This document shows positions 20,086-21,880 of a stretch of DNA of 21,880 bases, piece by piece. Position 1 is the stretch's first letter. Each line of letters begins with the position of its first letter. The notes beneath the pieces were generated by a model that saw nothing but the letters and a program-made list of their open reading frames with translations, was not told where the DNA came from and did no database searches. Location of the stretch: NCBI GenBank assembly GCA_031278315.1, contig JAITKS010000175.1:1-21880 (forward strand), read 5' to 3'. This DNA comes from Planctomycetaceae bacterium (GTDB taxonomy: Bacteria; Planctomycetota; Planctomycetia; Pirellulales; Thermoguttaceae). Position numbers and translations under genes: made by a program.

Positions 20086-21618
20086 ATGACGAAAATTACA
20101 AGACGCCGCTTTTTGGAAGATTCACTTTGTGCGTCGTTTGCGGCAAGTGCAGCTGCAACGGCATTTACCGGTGTTGCAACCCAAAGCGTCTCGGCACAAA
20201 ATGCGGTTAGCCCCAACGAACAATTGGGTATCGCTATTATCGGAGCCGGCGGACGCAGCAACGATCATATCAACTTTTTCACAAAAGATAAACGGACAAA
20301 AATCCTGTTCGTTTGTGATCCCGATGCCGCACAAGCCGAAAAAAAATGTGCGCAAATCGAAAAAAATACCGGCTACAAACCACAAGCTATAAGCGATTTC
20401 CGAAAAATTTTAGAGAATAAATCCGTTGACGCTGTAACTTGCGCTTCAACCAATCACTGGCATACATTGACTGCTATTTGGGCATTGCAGGCGGGTAAAC
20501 ATTGTTACATCGAAAAACCGCTCACCTATAATATTCACGAAGGTAAAGCGATTGTCGCCGCTGCCAAAAAATATGGTTTGGTCGTTCAAACCGGTACGCA
20601 AGGCCGCTCATACGCCAATGTAATTAATGCTGTCAGATTTATTCGTGAAGGCGGAATCGGTGACGTAAAATTTGCTCGCGGACTCTGCTACAAACGCCGT
20701 AAGGCAATCGGACAACTCGGCGAATACAAAGTTCCCGACGGAATCGATTATGATCTCTGGAGCGGTCCCGCACAAATTAAACCGGTAACGCGTCCGCGTT
20801 TTCATTACGATTGGCATTGGCAACGCTATTACGGTAACGGCGATCTCGGTAACCAAGGTCCCCATCAAACCGATATCGCCCGTTGGTTTCTCGATGTAAA
20901 TCAGTTCCCGCAATCAGTGATCTCCTACGGCGGACGACTCGGTTATGATGTCGAAAAAGGTGCCGATTATGTTGACGCCGGTGATACCGCCAATACAGAA
21001 GTTTCTATTTATGATTACGGCGATAAGTGTTTGGTTTTCGAAACTCGCGGTCTGGAAACTTCAAATATGAATATTCCAGTCGGTAAAAATTTCGGTACAC
21101 AGGTTGGAGTAATTGCTTACGGTACAAAGGGTTATGTTATTCAAGGTTCTGCCGGAGGTCAATCTTATTCCGTTTCATACGCTTATGATCTCGAAGGAAA
21201 ACAACTTCGCGAATTTACCGGCAACGGCGATCATTACGGTAATTTTGTGAAAGCAGTATTGGAACAGAATCCGTCGTTGGTCAATTCCGATGCCCGCGGC
21301 GGCGCACTTTCGGCGGCAGTTAGTCATCTTGGTAATATGTCATATTATCTTGGTGAAAAAAATAAGATTTCGACGGATGATCTCAAAGAAGCTCTCAAGT
21401 CTGTTAAATCGCTCGACGATAACGAAGCAACTCTTGCAAGAACTGTACAACATTTGGAAAAAGTCGGAGTTGATCTCAAGAAAACGCCGCTTTCACTGGG
21501 ACCATTACTCAAAATTGATGTTGAGAATGAAGTCTTTATCGACAACGCTGAAGCAAACGCTCTGACTACTCGTGATTATCGTGCGCCTTATATCGTGCCG
21601 AAACCAGAGGCTGTTTGA
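20086..21618 (+). CDS. Tat-exported Gfo/Idh/MocA-family oxidoreductase
   Basis: 510 aa from the chosen ATG. The N-terminus has the twin-arginine motif TRRRFLE (5-11) and an Ala-rich hydrophobic stretch ending near SVSAQNA, so it is exported folded, presumably with its NAD(P) cofactor. The Rossmann motif GIAIIGAGGRS (48-58), CDPD (77-80), NHWHT (123-127) and EKPLTYNIHEG (143-153) are the family's nucleotide-binding and catalytic-lysine regions. DWHWQRYYGNGDLGNQGPHQ, followed by TDIARW, is typical of the secreted planctomycete-type members that act on sugars. The exact substrate is unknown. GGAGG six bases before this ATG fixes the start; an upstream ATG/GTG frame from 20023 lacks a site and would bury the Tat motif. 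Codons are visibly richer in G/C than in the neighbouring genes. A clear terminator follows. Confidence 0.92.
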   Translation: MTKITRRRFLEDSLCASFAASAAATAFTGVATQSVSAQNAVSPNEQLGIAIIGAGGRSNDHINFFTKDKRTKILFVCDPDAAQAEKKCAQIEKNTGYKPQAISDFRKILENKSVDAVTCASTNHWHTLTAIWALQAGKHCYIEKPLTYNIHEGKAIVAAAKKYGLVVQTGTQGRSYANVINAVRFIREGGIGDVKFARGLCYKRRKAIGQLGEYKVPDGIDYDLWSGPAQIKPVTRPRFHYDWHWQRYYGNGDLGNQGPHQTDIARWFLDVNQFPQSVISYGGRLGYDVEKGADYVDAGDTANTEVSIYDYGDKCLVFETRGLETSNMNIPVGKNFGTQVGVIAYGTKGYVIQGSAGGQSYSVSYAYDLEGKQLREFTGNGDHYGNFVKAVLEQNPSLVNSDARGGALSAAVSHLGNMSYYLGEKNKISTDDLKEALKSVKSLDDNEATLARTVQHLEKVGVDLKKTPLSLGPLLKIDVENEVFIDNAEANALTTRDYRAPYIVPKPEAV

Positions 21619-21657
21619 TGTCGTTACAAATAGTAGTTACCAATAGTTGAAAACAAT

Positions 21658-21697
21658 AAACCGTGAATGGTTCACATTTGTAATCATTCACGGTTTT
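21658..21697 (+). terminator. Intrinsic terminator of the oxidoreductase gene
   Basis: AAACCGTGAATG (21658-21669) and CATTCACGGTTT (21685-21696) form a perfect 12-bp stem; the downstream T run is short (TTTT). Forty bases after the stop codon. Confidence 0.8.
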
Positions 21698-21788
21698 ACA
21701 TCAACACAAAGAACGATTGGAAAAAAATATTGAGGATATTGTTTCAATCTGAATTTACATTTATCAATAATAACAAATAAAAAGCAAC

Positions 21789-21880
21789 ATGAAAATTAAA
21801 AGTATTTATGTCAATAATTTTAAGTCGCTGGTTGATTTTAAAATTGACCTTGCGGATTTCAATTGTCTTATCGGACTAAA
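21789..21880 (+). CDS. N-terminal fragment of an AAA-type ATPase (RecF/OLD-like)
   Basis: Thirty codons to the window edge: MKIKSIYVNNFKSLVDFKID followed by LADFNCLIGL. 'I.V.NFKSL.DF.I.L..FN.LIG.N' is the first beta-strand pair of ABC-type/AAA ATPases of the RecF, SMC and OLD kind, running directly into the Walker A motif, which lies just past the edge. No strong Shine-Dalgarno is seen. The subfamily cannot be told: candidates include RecF-like, OLD nuclease and AAA_21-type defence ATPases. Confidence 0.7.
   Translation, partial: MKIKSIYVNNFKSLVDFKIDLADFNCLIGL

Noticed and set aside
1..21880. Insertion sequence or prophage
   Set aside because: No transposase, integrase or phage protein is encoded; repeats are short and non-coding, so any mobility would need help in trans.

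Overview
The window looks like chromosome of an AT-rich bacterium, most probably a planctomycete (Planctomycetota, Pirellulales-like). The clues are a fused MetX-MetW, a fused SecDF with a long Thr-rich N-terminal extension, a Tat-exported Gfo/Idh/MocA oxidoreductase, a membrane-anchored PQQ-type beta-propeller, and a truncated protein ending in the 'YPDKLDNLVPKYLDIIPIDPF' style tail common in that phylum. This is an inference from family resemblance; no rRNA or other phylogenetic marker is present. Some genes have a clear Shine-Dalgarno (metXW, hupB, hpf, ptsN, the 86-aa ORF, the oxidoreductase); others (secDF, the YchF-like gene, npr, cmk, the propeller) have none.

Layout. A truncated + strand gene tail (1-291) ends in a terminator. 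A run of minus-strand genes follows: metX-metW fusion (607-2385), HU (3707-3997), secDF (4254-7793), yajC (8846-9223) and a divergent YchF-like GTPase (9830-10861). A 1.1 kb divergent intergenic region (10862-11949) separates these from plus-strand genes: hpf (11950-12267), ptsN (12534-13010), an NPr/HPr-like phosphocarrier (13675-13950), an FmdE-family zinc protein (14286-14927), an 86-aa unknown (15298-15558), cmk (16109-16852), a PQQ-like propeller (17057-19105), a Tat-exported Gfo/Idh/MocA oxidoreductase (20086-21618) and the first 30 codons of an AAA ATPase (21789 to the edge).

How genes relate. YajC and SecDF belong to the same Sec translocase accessory complex but are about 1 kb apart here. 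hpf-ptsN-npr keeps the order of the proteobacterial rpoN-hpf-ptsN-rapZ-npr cluster, so it is best read as a nitrogen-type PTS (PTS-Ntr) regulatory module next to ribosome hibernation. The other genes look like single transcription units.

The most striking property is the non-coding DNA. By my count of gene lengths about 37% of the window is non-coding, and most intergenic gaps carry degenerate members of several dispersed repeat families. The main one, called DR1 here, is a 110-140 bp element in at least 11 copies and both orientations. Its arms can pair into a nested hairpin and its central tract varies in length. A second ~26 bp family (DR2), a ~110 bp pair flanking metXW (DR3) and GAGAC-type hairpins (DR4) are also present. 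A strongly foldable segment at 3602-3712, with a promoter-like sequence before it and a terminator-like hairpin at its end, is a candidate small RNA. I see no CRISPR array, transposase, tRNA or rRNA.
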